A DNA stretch of 64,000 nt from Hyalella azteca (GCF_000764305.2 NW_025937524.1:630916-694915); one strand, 5' to 3'. Positions 46,660 to 61,010 are shown, counted from the first letter of the stretch. Translations and numbers: made by a program. Notes: generated by a model not told the origin, from the sequence alone.

Positions 46660-47290
46660 TCCTCATTGCTCGAGTAATCGTAAGTTATAACAGTACTTGT
46701 GTTCCCCATTGCTCGAGTTATCATAAGTTATAACATTACTTGTGTTCCTCATTGCTGGGAGAATCATAAATTATAACAGTACTTGTGTTCCTCATTGCTG
46801 GGAGAATCATAAATTATAACAGCACTTGTGTTCCTCATTGCTCGAGTAATCGTAAGTAATAACATTACTTGTGTTCCTCATTGTTCGAGTAATCGTATTG
46901 ATATGCTACGGGGAGAGAATCGTATTGATATGCTACGGGAGAGCATAACAGAAGCGTTCGAACGAGTCGTCGAGGCGGTCTGCATGGTAATCGTACGCGA
47001 CGGCAGCCTTGACTACAGGATGCGTGCCCACCCATCCAAACAACGCGCGTTTGACGCTACAAATATAACAAATATCGAGGACAAATAATGCGTCTCAGGA
47101 AGTGGCGCAATAACACACCATTAGGATGCATTTGCACACGGTGCAGCTCAACGCGAAAATACAAGCGTTCACCATACAACAGTGACAACTCCTAACGTGA
47201 TACGCATGCGTTCACCATACCACATTGACAACTCTAACGTGACACGCATGCGTTCATTGCACCACACTGACAACTCTAATGTGATATCTT
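46660..47290. repeat. Two short arrays (42 bp and 48 bp)
   Basis: 46660-46900: TTCCTCATTGCTCGAGTAAT units. 47150-47285: GCGTTCACCATACCACATTG units. Confidence 0.8.
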
Positions 47291-47899
47291 CAGATTGGAA
47301 CAGGTGCAGTGGCTCGTAGATACTTAATTTCCTCTGCTGTTAATACCAGCATGCAGAGGAAACTGGAATTCGTATGCGTAATGTTATCTTAAACTAATTT
47401 ATAAGTGGTTCTTGAAGCTGATGCGATGCAGCCTTTACCCTCTATCCCATTAATATCAATCATTGTTCGAGTTGTTCACAAATTAAATCTTACTTCAAGA
47501 TTCATCTTGTATTTCATACAATCTAGCAATTTATAGTAAATTAGCAACAGTATAGTATTATTGCATCAACAGTAATGATGAATAATAACAATTAAAAATT
47601 TCTATATTAAATATACCTTTTACATACAATATTTCAGGATGATTTGTTTCAATATCCTCGGCTAATGACATATATTAACGAATATATTTCCTTCCGAGGG
47701 CACAAATCCCAGTGTACACTCACTGCCAAGTCTAATTGATAATTTTTAATACAAAATAAATTCATCGAATAAAAAACATTTTCAAATACAAAAAGATCTG
47801 AACAAAATAAAAGACCTATTATACCTAACTTCAAGCTTCCAAAATAAATGAAGGCGCCAGCCTGAGCTGCCAATAGCCATTCCAAAAAAAAAATATTTA

Positions 47900-48310
47900 A
47901 CAAAAGTAGGAAAGCTCAAAATTTGTCTTCTAAAGGAAGCAGTTGAGGCAGAATCACTTATTGCAATGTATCAGAGTGACATGTAAGAGCACGTCTAGAC
48001 TAAATAACATAACAAAACATAACATAAACTTAACAAAACATAACATAAACTTGACATGATCTTAGGCTTCAACAGGTCACTCGACTGTGCATCTTAACAA
48101 ACGTAGGAAAGCTCGAAATTTGCCTTCTAAAGAAAGCGATTGAGACAGGATCACTTATTGCAATGTATCAGAGTGACATGTAAGAGCACGTCTAAATCAA
48201 ATAACATAATAAAACATAACATAAACTTGACAATACATAACATAAACTTGACAAAACTTAACATAAACTTGACATGATCTTAGGCTTCAACAGGTCACGC
48301 GACTGCGCAT
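47900..48310. repeat. About 205-bp tandem duplication
   Basis: Two copies starting GTAGGAAAGCTCAAAATTTG, each with internal CATAACATAAACTTGACA repeats. Confidence 0.85.
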
Positions 48311-48444
48311 CCTTGCAAGGCGTTCAAGGTTCGTTCCGTTCTGCCGGTTTGAGGCCGCTGTGCTCCGCCGGTTATCCCTATCAGCGCGCTCGAGCTCTCA
48401 TCTTGTGATTTTATCAAAAAAGTCAAGCAGCCATTGTCTCTCTT

Positions 48445-48656
48445 CACTGTTAGAAAAAACGGTGAAAAAACGGTCCCACTGGCGTTCCTGTGGCCGGTCG
48501 CACCGTGAAAATAAACTGTTTAGCCGTTTTAATCAGATGTTTTACGGATTTCTAGTGTTAAATTGGAATAAAAATGGTGACACTGTGTTTCTTTTCACGT
48601 GCCGACCGGCCACTGAAACGCCGGTAATACCGTTAACGGGAATTTTTCTAACAGTG
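48445..48656. mobile_element. MITE with CACTGTTAGAAAAA ends
   Basis: 212 bp with about 55-bp inverted arms beginning CACTGTTAGAAAAA and ending TTTTTCTAACAGTG. It accounts for most of an open frame at 48360-48755, which I do not call as a gene. Confidence 0.75.
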
Positions 48657-51600
48657 TTGAAGCTCGTTAGACCATCAGCGTATATCCTCACCGTGCACAT
48701 CTCAGACGCTGTGGCAGCTGCAAGAGCGCATGGCTTAAAGTTCGCGGAAATTTAACTCGTAAACGAAAGTTCTAATGTCAATAAAAGAAGCACCGAAATT
48801 TGTCTTACATCAGCCGTTCTGTTGCGTTCACATCGACGCACATCACGACATTACTTCAGAACTTGGAATCACCACTGAGCAAACATGCCTAAGAAAAACG
48901 TGGTAAAAATGGTCGTTTACCTGCGTGTCCATTGAAATTCATTATCTTGCAGTTATTTATTCAGGGATCGAATCAGTGTCGCAACTCTGATACTAATTAT
49001 TCGAAGTTTTTTTCACATTTTTTATGTTATATTGACATATAATTTATAAATATTTGACATTTGTAAATATTTGACATAATAAAAGTAATTGTCTCAAATT
49101 TAGAGTTCAGGGATAAAGAATTAAGTAGATATACATATTTTAAACAAGTATACGATAATAGTCTTTCGGGTTAGGAGTAGATCTCAATTATTTCTCCATG
49201 CAAGCGTCGCATCTCCGCACTCTACGAACAGCTTGGTGCAGTGCACTTGATTTCACGATTAAAGTTCGGCAGTTTCGTGCCGTTGCGTTCTCGACGCAGC
49301 GTTCCCACCTTCCATCATGGCTACAATTAAGTGCTAAATAAATGCTAAAACATGAGCCATGCTTAATTGGCGAGGTTGGCAGTAAATCAGCGATATAAGT
49401 CAGACGGTAGGCACTGGGAGGAGCATTGCACAGATCGTACGCATGAGACTTACTGCTAGATGATCCTTCGGTATAAACCTACGCTATTCACCGGAACTTA
49501 ATGATTCATGGACAAAAATAGTATGTACGACAAGCAATATCTTTCACAATGAAACCGAAAATGATTTTCATGTTACGTGCATTGACATGACGTTATTATT
49601 TCAATTAGTTTTACAGGGCCTAACTGTACATAGTAGATAGATTATCCTCGCATTTAAATAGTTTAATTATTTCGCGAATTAAACATTTACATACCTTTAA
49701 AAACAAGTAATAAATTCATAGTAATTTCATTGGAAAAGTTTGCGGTTATCCTCGATAATGGAGATGTGAGGCTGGCGCTCTCGTCGTTACCAGCAATTCT
49801 AACGCATGAAGCTTTCAACAGCTTAATTATGCAATTTAATGACAAGGCTGCTCAATTAACACAACCGCTGTTGGCTTTACAACTGGGCGTTAACAGGTCA
49901 CTGGCCACTCCTTATAAATACTTTAATCATAAACATATTACTAACCACATAGAGAGGGCGTATCGGGTACAGAGATTCAAATCAGCGAGTTTTAGTTGCA
50001 AGGCTTGTGGCTTATTTTACGAGCCATTATGTATTATATTATATGTTATATTATATTATATTATATTATATTATATTATATTATATTGACAACTCACACA
50101 AAATAATATCCGTTAGGTTATTTTGATATTAATAACTTGGCGACAAATAAATTTAGGGCGCACACGCCACGCTACACAGAGCTCATTAATTATTTAACAA
50201 ATTTATAAAAACTGATTATAGGTTGACTGATTTAAATTTTTACTTTCAATCATTAGATCCATAATTGAGTAGAGAGCAGGCTGTTCGTCCGCTGATTTTG
50301 AAAATGGTGGATGTGAACGATGATGCAGGCTGCAACACTCGTTCGTCTGCACACTAGATGCCTCTTTATTCAGTAGAGTTCATTGAGCTTGGCAGTTCAT
50401 TAAGAGCTCAGTGATGAGCGTGAAATTCCCGCCTGTACCTGCAGCGCGCCAGAGCGTGACACTTCCCATGCTCGCATTGTCCGGCTGCGGCGCCGGAACT
50501 GCCGCCACTACGGCAACCGCAACACCGGATGCTCCGCCCAAATCCACGGCGCTGCTCGCCTCATGTCCCGACGCCTGCATAATGTGTCATCGACACGTCG
50601 CTTTAAACAGCAGCCGTTTATGGTCGCTATAATCACCACTCATTATGTTAAAAATAGTTCGGCCTTAAAAAATTATTTACGGGATTGCAATGTTTGATAT
50701 TCTGTAAGTTCCTGACCACAAATCTTTTAGTTTGCGGTCAGAGATCCTGAACATTTGCGTCTTTATAATGTATGAATTTGAATTTGATGTGATAAATTAT
50801 ACTACGGTAACATTAGATACATCAGTTATGTGCAATCACTAGCTTCAATACCTTCATTTTTATTAAGAGCACACCCAGATGGCCTTTATACCCTTTCATT
50901 AAATAAAATTTTTGCAACGGAAGTACAAAAGAAAATGATAGCAAGAAATGTGAATTTAAAATAGTATGCAAAAATTGTTTAGTTTTTAAATATGATTTTT
51001 TCAAGACTTTCATTAAAATCACATCATTAAGAATATCTTCACAACGCATTCGAATAATTATACCAAATTAATCGTAGGAACGAAAACTCGTGAGTGAAGG
51101 CAAAATTAAGTTACAAGTCTTCTTTCAGTAACGAATGCCATGTGTGTGAGAACAATATTTATTTTTTTAAAGAACTCGAACCAAAGAGCTGAGTTAATTG
51201 CATGACCAACGAAAAATGTTTATCATCATTCCAAAACATCATCGTCATTAAATCATCTCCTAAATGGAAGCTTCGTGGCGCATGCCGGCTTCATAAATTA
51301 AAAGGCCTCAGCCAATTAACTTATTAGATTTCGTATTAAATTTAGAGGTACTTGATAATTTAATTCCTTGACCATATAGGAACGGTTTTCCTTTCACAAC
51401 TTTCCGCTGCATACAAAACTACTTAATTTGCAAAAGAAAAATTTCGTTCATAACAATAAAATTTGCCAGGAACCTAGAACATGGGAGATTTGTTATGAAT
51501 TATTAACCCGAAGAAAAATAAAGTACAATAAACATTTCATATATAATTAATAACGCGCTATATCAAAAAGTTGAATTTGTATGATTTAGTACTATTTGTT

Positions 51601-51789
51601 TGTAGCATCTTAATAAGTGCGACCACTGAACATTGCTCTGAGACGACCTTTTGTTACTGCTAATATACACGAATCCGATTTTTATCTGAACGATGAAGAA
51701 TTTTTAATGCTGAAGACATGCAACAATTCTAATCAGACCGCACATCAGTCGAATTATCGTACAGGTCATCCGACAGAAACACAGTTTAC

Positions 51790-52175
51790 TCTCCCTTGAG
51801 TCCTGATCGGTCCATCATTCTCCCTTGAGTCCTGATCGGTCCATCATTCTCCCTCAAGTCCTGATCGGTCCATCATTCTCCCTCAAGTCCTGATCGGTCC
51901 ATCATTCTCACTCAAGTCCTGATCGGTCCATCATTCTTACTCAAGTCCTGATCGGTCCATCATTCTCACTCAAGTCCTGATCGGTCCATCATTCTAACAC
52001 AAGTCCTGATCGGTCCATCATTCTCACTCAAGTCCTGATCGGTCCATCATTCTCACTCAAGTCCTGATCGGTCCATCATTCTAACACAAGTCCTGATCGG
52101 TCCATCATTCTCACTCAAGCCCTGATCGGTCCATCATTCTCCCTCAAGTCCTGATCGGTCCATCTTTCTCACTCA
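51790..52175. repeat. 29-30-bp array
   Basis: About 13 units of CAAGTCCTGATCGGTCCATC. Stretches 48660-51790 and 52180-52970 show no gene. Confidence 0.9.
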
Positions 52176-52974
52176 AAATTAAGGGTCGCTTTAGAAATTT
52201 AAGGAAAATGAGTTTCTCAAACCATTGAAGTAATATAACTTTTTAATTTAGATTTTCTGATAATTTTGCAAGACATTTATTAATTTACGAATTTTTTCTT
52301 CGGTGAACTCGTCATCTTACATGAGTTCATGAATGAACTGTTCTAATGCTGAAAAAAACCTTCACTGCTTACGATTGTTTGGTAGGGAGTGAAAAATATA
52401 CGTCGCAGAATTAGGGCTCAGAGTACTTATTAAAAATTTGCTCTGGATAAAAAAAGTTAATGAATTATCTTCCAAGGGGAAGAGTCTGAAAACTTTAAAC
52501 AACTTATACGGTTTGGTCGCCGAGAGTGAAGTACGGATTGTTTATTTGTATTACATTCTCAACGCCTTTGCTATCCGCCAATATGCCGGACGGCAACCCA
52601 TAAAAGGTTGTTTTCCACAAAGATATGGTGAATTTTGTGAAATTGTTTTTGCATTCTCTTTATTTTTGGAATTGTAAATTCTTTTTCAAATTAAAATTGA
52701 GCAAGCAGAAGAACATTAATGCCTTTCAGAAGGTGCTACAAGAAATTGGAGCCGGAGCCGGAAGGACCATATGATATTCAAATTTATAATATCTTTCTGA
52801 CCGTGAACACGAAAATGTCATAAGAAAATTCAATTGGCAAACACCTCGTGTAAACTTGTACCGCGAAAGTCTGAACACCAAATAATTCGAACAGCACGAC
52901 ATAATTTTTTTAATCTACTTGGTTGCATCACAACGATACTTTACTCCAGTTCAAGGCGGTGATATCTAATTAGG

Positions 52975-53252
52975 TGCTTGTACACGGAGACAGTACTGGC
53001 GGCAAGTAGATCAAAAAAAGTGCCAAATGTCTGCCGCTTGGTGTATATCCCGCAAGTAATCTTAGACACGAGGCAAGTTTAAGGTGCCGCTGTGACGGTA
53101 ACGACTAGATACCGGCACGGCGGCACCTTAAACTTGTCTCATGTCTAAGCATACTAAGTTACTTGCGGGATAGACACCAAGCGGCAGACATTTGGCATTT
53201 TTCTGATCTACTTGCCGCCAGTACTGTCCCCGAGTACAGGCACCTTTACGTA
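52975..53252. mobile_element. Foldback element, about 120-bp arms
   Basis: Arms start GGTGCTTGTAC and end GTACAGGCACC, and share GTACTGGCGGCAAGTAGATC. The loop is short. A transposon-derived foldback; target duplication unclear. Confidence 0.75.
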
Positions 53253-53270
53253 TTTAAGAAGACAACTCAC

Positions 53271-53313
53271 CTGAGCTTCCACGGTGGATAATCCCATGCC
53301 TGGAGAAAGTCGT
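53271..53313 (-). CDS. Alternative first exon candidate of the PAN-ZP gene
   Basis: After a ctgcag acceptor, ATG at 53297 opens MGLSTVEAQ and ends at a strong donor (CTCAG/gtgagt) in phase 0, compatible with the exon at 42602. It sits 10.7 kb upstream and just beyond a foldback element, so it may be an alternative promoter exon or chance. Confidence 0.3.
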
Positions 53314-54505
53314 CTGCAGATGCAAGATGGAGGCCTTAACCTAATTATGATCACTTGTCAAATTTTCAGAAAATGACTGAAAGTACAGCTCAAGGAACAC
53401 ATCTAAACATTTGCATGCCTAGTTCCTTTCAAAAACAAGTATTAATTCAATAATTCCAATTACTTTTGCAGGGCAGGGAAGATTTACCTGGAACGAAAAA
53501 TCGAAAAATGGGACATTCGGAAACGTCGATTTGTATCTTTATAGTCTGAGCAACTATGATATACTATTTCTTCAACAGCTGCAATGACTATTGAATATTG
53601 CCGTATTGCACGACCTATGCTCACCAAGCGCGTTTGCTTCACCTTTACACGATATGGCTTATAATAATTAATAGCTATTCAGGCTTCGGAGAAATTCATT
53701 AGAGGCGCAAGCTAAATAATTCTTGCATCTTCTTCAGCCTTATTTAATGGACTATTTCGGAAACGAAATCCAGGTATCTATAATGTTTTTTTAGAGAAAA
53801 TTTCTTCACTAGTAAAATTAGCTAAGAAAAACTAACTCGAAACTATTACCCCTGCTGACTGAGAAATATTTTGAGACGTGCAAAAGAACGCAAATTCTTA
53901 CTCAAGCAAATGGCAGAGCAGAAAACGCGCGAAAGTTAGGTATGTCGTGCGCTTGCTTAGCTATGGTCGGATTGTCATTTAAGACGTAGCGATGCAGACT
54001 TGATTTCAGAAATTCAGGCTTCCGAAGTAACTTCGTTTGTATACTGGGTGACGGTGACAGCTGGTAAAAGACTCAAAGGTATTTATTTATATTTGTCATT
54101 TGCGAGTAATGTGATACTTTCGATAACTTCAAGCGTAATGGGAAAGGGAATACTGATCGATTCAACCACTTACAGTGATTAAATTAAAAAAATAATTTCC
54201 TTCTCAAATTTGCACATATATCGTCAAAAATCCAACATAATAAATGTAAACCTAAAATAAAATATATTTTTCATGGATTTCATTCGACGTGTGGGTTTTG
54301 GAAATGGATTTATCCTAAACGCCATTCAGTAAACCAGACGCGCAGCAGCTCCTACACCCTCTACCTACCGCAGCTGGTAAACGACTGACGCTTGGTCAGG
54401 TCAGAAGTCTGCTGTGTGCGCTGAACTTGAACTCGAGGCAAGGGTTGTCACGCTAAGCTTGTGGCGTTTTTCTATGAGAGAATAATTAGGAAATGGAACG
54501 TAGTA

Positions 54506-55088
54506 CAGGGTGATTCACGGAAATTTCCTGATTTTGAAGCTCAATATAAAAAGAACTAGTAAAGATATATGTTAAAATTTCAATTTTAATAAAGAAAACA
54601 TTACCTGAATTTTTGTATAACTTAGTTCTGAAGATGACATCGTACAAATGACTGCCCCCATCGTCAATGCATTCAGTTAGTCGACTTTTGAAGTTCCATT
54701 CAACTCGCTGAAAAATATTGACGAGTATGTTGGCGATGGCTTGGCGTATGTTGTTCTTCAAATAAGGTAGGGTCCTTGGACAGTCATTGTAAACAATTAA
54801 TTTAAGATACGGAGCCAAATCAGGGAATCGGGCCGGCCAAAGAAGGTCACCTCTCAAGGAAATAAGGTCCATACCCGTCAGCTTGCTTAAGCGAGCTGAA
54901 CGGAACTTCAAAAATCGACTAACTGAATGCATTGACAATGGGGCTGTCATTTGTCCCATGTCATCTTTGAAACTAAGTGATATATAAATTCAGGTAATGT
55001 CTTTTTCAATAAAATTCATATTGTAATGATATTTCTACTATATTTTTTATTGGGCTTTCAAATCAGGAAGTTGCCGCAAACCACCCTG
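54506..55088 (-). mobile_element. Mariner/IS630-like element, degraded
   Basis: TA target duplication flanks CAGGGTG...CACCCTG inverted ends with about 35 bp of imperfect terminal repeat. Inside, the minus strand reads RFPDLAPYLKLIV, LPYLKNNIRQAIANI and RVEWNF, the C-terminal part of a DDE transposase of the WPARSPDL type. Short and inactive. Confidence 0.75.
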
Positions 55089-56049
55089 TATTTTATATAA
55101 ATTAGACATCACCAAGCCTCTGTTTTCGTTCTCACAAAATTGAAAAAAACTTAATCAGCGAACAAGAAAACTTCGGAACTAGAAGAAAAATCGCTAACTT
55201 ACTTCAAATTGCTGGGGTTTCCCTTTAATTTCATAGTTGACTTTTGTTGAGGAATTTATTCTTAATACGAGTTAGGTCTCCAACCAAACCGGAAAATTTT
55301 ATCCATTTGTCCAGTTTACTTATAATGTCAGTCTCTCTAGATCAGTCAGATGGTCTGTGCCTGCTAATGTTTTACCCTAACTGTGATATACAAGGTTTTA
55401 GTTCGCAGTTGGTGCAATATTCGCTGTTTCATACAATATTAGACCATTCAAGTTTAATCTAACTTTAATTGACTTACATCCTCCCTCCAATTGTTTGAAA
55501 TTATTGCGCTATTCCGTTTAGTTTTTCCCAAGGTATTCCCATTACAAACAACAGAACCAACTTCCGCGTAATTCTTGACGGTAATAACCGAGGAGTGTGA
55601 CGTTATTGACTCGTTTAGCATGAGCCGTTATTAGCGTCAGGCATTGAGGAAGTGAGACTCGAGCGGAGACGGCAATTGGTAATACCAAATTAATACACTA
55701 CTGCTACGTAAGACAGATTAGTTATGATCACTAAAATTTAATTGTTTTTTATTTGATAATGAATCCGTTTGGCAGCACCACTATTGCAAGAGTTAAGGAG
55801 AAAAGTAAAATATTCTCTTGCCAAAAAACTTGGAAATAAAGCAATGGGCTATCCTCAATTTAGGATCCAATTTAATAAATTCGTATTTATCCAAGCATAA
55901 ATTAAAAATGAATAATTTATACAACAATGGAAAGATAAAGATTCAAAATTTTTTTGACATATTTATAAATTTTCCGCAAATCTCACTTATGCTTCACGGC
56001 AAACATCTAAACGGCAGCCAAACCGGTCCCACGCACGAGAAAGCATATC

Positions 56050-56300
56050 TTCTGTTACTGAGTGCACCGCATAGCAGTGATACGGTTCTTCAGATCAGAG
56101 TTGCTGGTAGAGGCGGGACGTAAACAGAGTTGCTGGTAGAGGCGGGACGTAGAGTTGCTGGTAGAGGCAGGACGTAAACAGCTTCCTTGACGTAACCCCA
56201 CAAGAAAGAGTCACATGGGGTGAGATCAGGTGATCTCGGTGGCCAGAAGTGTAGAGCCCGATCTCCATTTCCTATGCGTCCTACTCAACGCTCTGCAAGT
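56050..56300 (-). pseudogene. Mariner-like transposase remnant
   Basis: Minus strand reads HFWPPRSPDLTPCDSFLWGY then VKEAVYVPPLPAT, the DDE-domain WPPRSPDLTPCDxFLWG motif. An upstream stop and a local tandem duplication of the PPLPAT region break it. Confidence 0.75.
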
Positions 56301-56924
56301 GATTCAAAGTGTTTCGGACATCAAGATGCCAATGGGTTAAAAAATTTAATCTTTTTTTTATTGGTGTTTAAATTATTCGTTTTTAATTTATATTTAAATA
56401 AAGACGAATTTATTTAGTTGGGTCCATCATTCAGAATTACCCTGTAGATTTTTCCCATCCATGACAATGTCAAGCTAGCGACTTTGAAATTTTGCATATG
56501 AAGTCGGGGTTATCGAAACAAGGGCCATGAAAGTGACAACCTTGCTTCTAACTGATTAATTAATGTTCAACTTCTATTATGTTTTCACAGGACGTTATGA
56601 AACAGTTCCATGAACTTCTCAAGAGCGTCTTCAAAGCAGAGCGACTTCACGACCGCAGTTTTTATCTAAAACAAAGACGCTTCTTATCAAATCCATGAGA
56701 TAAAGTATGAACTCTCTGTGTATGTCATATTTTCTGCAGAATTAGAAGTCACATGGACCCACGGAAAAGGAAAGTACGATGTCAAGGGAACACATCATTT
56801 AACTCAAGCAGAGCAGCAATTCGATCGTCACCATGGTTACGCTAAGCAGTTGACGCCCCGCGTAGCCTCGCGTGACACCGCGTAGCCTTGCGCGCTGTTG
56901 CAGCAGAGCTTGTGGAGCAGGTGG

Positions 56925-57180
56925 CTTCCTGTGGCGGCGAGACCGTCTGCTGCAGCCCGCCTGTCGCCGCTTTCCTGCCTGTGGCGGCGAGATCGTCTGC
57001 TGCAGCCCGACTGTCGCCGCTTTCCTGCCTGTGGCGGCGAGATCGTCTGCTGCAGCCCGACTGTCGCCGCTTTCCTGCCTGTGGCGGCGAGATCGTCTGC
57101 TGCAGCCCGACTGTCGCCGCTCTCCTGCCTGTGGCGGCGAGATCGTCTGCTGCAGTCCGACTGTCGCCGCTCTCCTGCAC
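56925..57180. repeat. 50-bp array
   Basis: Five units of GTGGCGGCGAGATCGTCTGC; open in many frames on both strands, not a gene. 57200-59500 shows no gene. Confidence 0.92.
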
Positions 57181-58679
57181 GCTGCTCCTCCAAAATGATA
57201 ATATAATGTTTGTTCTTCACAGTGAACAGTTTTTTCATCGATTGACCCTGCCATAAGTATCAATTAATTAAGAGTGGCGTAAGTTTGGATTCTGTGAAAT
57301 GTATTAATCGTTATTCACGTTCACTAATGAAACTTTTTTGGCGATCCATGCAAATTCTATCGACTTAAACTGACAAAGCGTGTGAATAATTTGATTTTTT
57401 TTTGTCTTGACGCCCACGAATCCTAACATTTGAATTGGTGAACAAAGGATTCGTTCCCAGCAACGACACTTTCCACTTCAATTCATCCGGTGCATTACAG
57501 GAGTAAATTGGATCATCATCATTTTTAAATAAAATGTTGGTCCGTGATTATTTATTCAAGTCTGAATTTGTTTCAAGGTTTAACCAGCGGTAATTTATCA
57601 TATTCTTGTAATGTTAATTTTAGAGGAAGAGTAATAAGCATAAAAGTTCGTACTTTTTTAAGTGAATTAATAATATTCTTACTGCGGTAAATAATTATTG
57701 CTAAATTACAAAGAAAAATTGCCTATACTGGAGTTAGTTATCCCACACAAATGAGTTAGGAACGATGCGGATTCAACGAAAAATGCTCACATGGAGCTAG
57801 TTGCCATGAGGGATTGACGACTAATCCATTTTATAAACTAACAATTGAAATTGCAATCTCATAGTTGATTAGCTGAAATCTCTGAGGCTTTTTTTTTCTA
57901 TTATAGATAATTGTAAACGTAAAGGATTAAAAGAGCTTTTCTCGGCTCGCAAACTCAGAGAATGCAATGAGAACTGACAAATATGCATAACAATTCAGAC
58001 ACTACAGAAATGTAATTTGTACTCTCGATTTCATGTTTCCAAGCATATGCCAAGCGCCTGTAACAAAGAACATGGAAATTGCGTTCACCTCGCGTCAGGC
58101 TTGCAATGAACCACCGTATTGTTATGAACTGAAGGCACGCTTTATCGCTGGGCCGTAGGGGCGCTAGACACGAGCCATTAGTCTCGGCTTTTAAGTATAT
58201 TGATTTCATTGACCGCTAGAGGCGCGCAGGTAGTGATATCGGCACGCATGTATCGACCTCAAAACCCTGCCGCTGGATGGCGCAGGCTGCGGAACTACAT
58301 TCAGCACAACAATTTTTAATTTCAACTCTATTGTTTGTTTGTATCTGTTCGAACGGCATCGCATAAGCTCAGACTCTCGAGAATTACCTTGCTCATGAAG
58401 TTCACAGTCAAGATGAAGCCAGCAAATCCGAATTGAAATGACTAAGACAAGCTTAAAGCTCTTCACGTATAAAAAACGTTTTACACGGAGAGCATCAGCT
58501 ACATCCATGACCCTAAGAGGCTTCACATGACAATAGTGCATTATATTAAATGGCTGTGAATTATGCTGTTTAGATCTTGTCGTTAGAAATAATTTCGTAA
58601 TCATAAAGAATAAAATTATAATTTAAAGACGAATTTCGATTTTGTCACGATAGCTGAGTATTAAAGTTGCAACTCACTA

Positions 58680-58800
58680 CTACCAGTCTTGTGTCCACAC
58701 TCGAAACCTCGCGAAATTGACTAGAAATTATCGCAGCTAGATAGGGCTCGAGCCCGCATCTCTCTGCAACTATCGTGCTGCACTTCACAATATGTAATAT
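58680..58800 (-). mobile_element. Possible tRNA-derived SINE fragment
   Basis: Minus strand reads GCAGCACGATAGTTGCAGAG and a box B-like GGGCTCGAGCCC. No cloverleaf can be closed. Confidence 0.35.
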
Positions 58801-59514
58801 GTTATGTAATAACGATAGTTTAGAATGAGTTTTACCAGGTATCATTAAAGACCAGAGAATTTGTTTTACTGACGATAATTGACTGAAACCTGCCTAACGG
58901 AATAAATTCTGCCAAACTATATTAATTTCCGCACTAATAACTTCGAACGCGTACTAATGCACCTAAATTTAAGTCATATTCTGAGATTTGATTTCGTTGT
59001 AGTTTTGGAGTTTGTAGAGTCTTATTTATACTTGATATTTTGGTAGTCCAATATTTATTTGTGGCCTATAATTTTCGAGTGCAGCGCGTTTTCGTAGCTA
59101 GTTTACCGTCCGTAGCTCTTATTTCCAGTCGAAATCGATTTTCACGATTGCAAAATTTCAACGTTGCAAGCGACAATATTAAATTCCATGGTCATCTTTT
59201 GGGAAGCTTGAAAATTTGAGTGAAATAAAGAAATAATTGGTGTAAATCAGTTTTGTATCCTTGACGACTGACTAATTATTATATCAAGATCTTTTGGAGT
59301 CAGATCAAGCAGAAGAGTTTAACTTGTTGTGAAGACCGGAATTGTGAACTAAGGTCAGGTAAATCCTGCATGGCAATTCAAGATTGAACACGTACTACAG
59401 CATCTTAGAAGAGTAAAGCAACAATTTGCTCTAATTGCAATCGATCCACCTTGTTGTTGGCTCTGAACTTCCTAAACAATCTGTGAGATTTTCTACTTGG
59501 ACGCTTGTAACTTT

Positions 59515-60070
59515 GGAGGAAGCACAAGCCTAGTATATGATTTTTGATGAAGCACAAGCCTAGTATGTAATTTTTGATGAAGCACAAGCCTAGTATGTAA
59601 TTTTTGATGAAGCACAAGCCTAGTATGTAATTTTTGGTGAAGCACAAGCCTAGTATGTACTTGAGTAGTGCTTGTGACACGTCAGCTATGCCATTAAATA
59701 CGAATTGATTTCTAGATCAAGCATTTAAAACAGCTGTCTCCAGGGCCTTGCCGGTTCCAGAAGCATTAGGAAATATTTCAAAAGGTTTAAGATCACATAT
59801 CTAGGAAACATATGTTTTCATTTTAAAGCATTAAAATTATTCTTTACAAGCAAAAACACTACATTTTATTCGCTGAAAATCAAAGGAGACTCCTGTAACC
59901 TTGTAACGTGTCTCAATCGTATTAAGAGCGTCACACACGTCATCCTCGTGACACACACGTCATCCACGTGACACCCACGTCATCCTCGTGACACACACAC
60001 GTCATCCTCGTGACACACACGTCATCCTCGTGACACACACGTCATCCTCGTGACACACACGTCATCCACG
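59515..60070. repeat. 30-bp and 17-18-bp arrays
   Basis: 59515-59660: GATGAAGCACAAGCCTAGTA units. 59935-60070: CACGTCATCCTCGTGACA units. 60070-60780 is SMN 3' flank with nothing else seen. Confidence 0.85.
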
Positions 60071-60781
60071 CACGATGAAGGCATAAAGCATGGAACCTTA
60101 AAACGAAGAGGCTCAGATTTCCTCATCTTCAGAAAATAAAATAAGAACAGAGACTAACGAGATGCGCTGTGTCAATGATAATGGTTTCTTACGGTATGAG
60201 CGCGAATTTATTCAAAGTGCATAGAAAAATACACTAAAATGTTCGGCTAAGGTTTGTTGTAATCTTCCTATAGACAGATTAGATATGAACACAGACAGCG
60301 AAATTATAGCCTTGAGTGCCTATCGTATTGAATGATGTCAGCTTAATAAAAAGCATTACGTTCTTTAAGAAAAAAAAAAAAACTTTCCCAATAAGTATTT
60401 GTGAATGTCCTGATAACAACGCATCAGAGAAACCACATTTTATCGCTATTCAGTCACACATAGTGGATACCACGGTGATGAGACATTCAAAGGAGATGAA
60501 CACTTAGAATAATGAATAAATACAATGTCGGTCACACTTGTCATATACTACAACGGTCACTCTCACTACAAGTCGGTCACTCTCGCTACAGGGCACTATC
60601 CTAATATAGAAAAGAAACTAAACTTTTTCATTAACCAAAGGCTCAGTATTTAAAAAGTTGTTCGCGGGAGGTTGTTCAGTGTGTCCATGTGCTGAAGCTC
60701 ATTGAAGCACACAAGACATCCGACGCCCTGCTAAACATGATTCGTTATCATTTCCCATATGTCATAAAGCTGTGCTGCCTA

Positions 60782-60958
60782 TCAGTGGTGTCGGTGTCTG
60801 TGCTTGGCCATCTTGACGCCCCTGTAGTAGCCGGTGTGGTAGCCAGTCATGTACCAGCTCATGAGCAAGGTATGCAGCATCTCGCTGTCCTCCAGGCCAG
60901 AGAATGACATGCCCAGTGGAGGAGGTGGTGGTAAATCTGGTAGCACGCCTCCACCGTC
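60782..60958 (-). CDS. SMN1: SMN last exon: Pro-rich segment and YG box
   Basis: Encodes GVLPDLPPPPPLGMSF, then EMLHTLLMSWYMTGYHTGYY and RGVKMAKHRHRHH before TGA. The SWYMTGYHTGYY stretch is the conserved YG box through which SMN self-associates; the Pro run is the profilin-binding type. SMN scaffolds the SMN-Gemin complex for snRNP assembly in cytoplasm and nuclear bodies. Acceptor ttgacag, phase 0. Confidence 0.96.
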   Translation of the reverse strand, partial: DGGGVLPDLPPPPPLGMSFSGLEDSEMLHTLLMSWYMTGYHTGYYRGVKMAKHRHRHH

Positions 60959-61010
60959 CTGTCAAGGAACTTATATTATCTTGTTGCCAGAAATAGAGGG
61001 ATTAGACAGC

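Noticed and set aside
48360..48755. 131-residue plus-strand ORF
   Set aside because: Over half of it is the MITE with CACTGTTAG ends; no recognisable domain.
50411..50632. GC-rich open frames on both strands, Ala-rich
   Set aside because: Base composition is unlike the surroundings and could mark an exon or promoter, but I see no splice pair or domain that supports a call.
56799..57263. Open frames in several phases over the 50-bp array
   Set aside because: Openness comes from GC-rich repetition; no domain and no codon bias for one frame.
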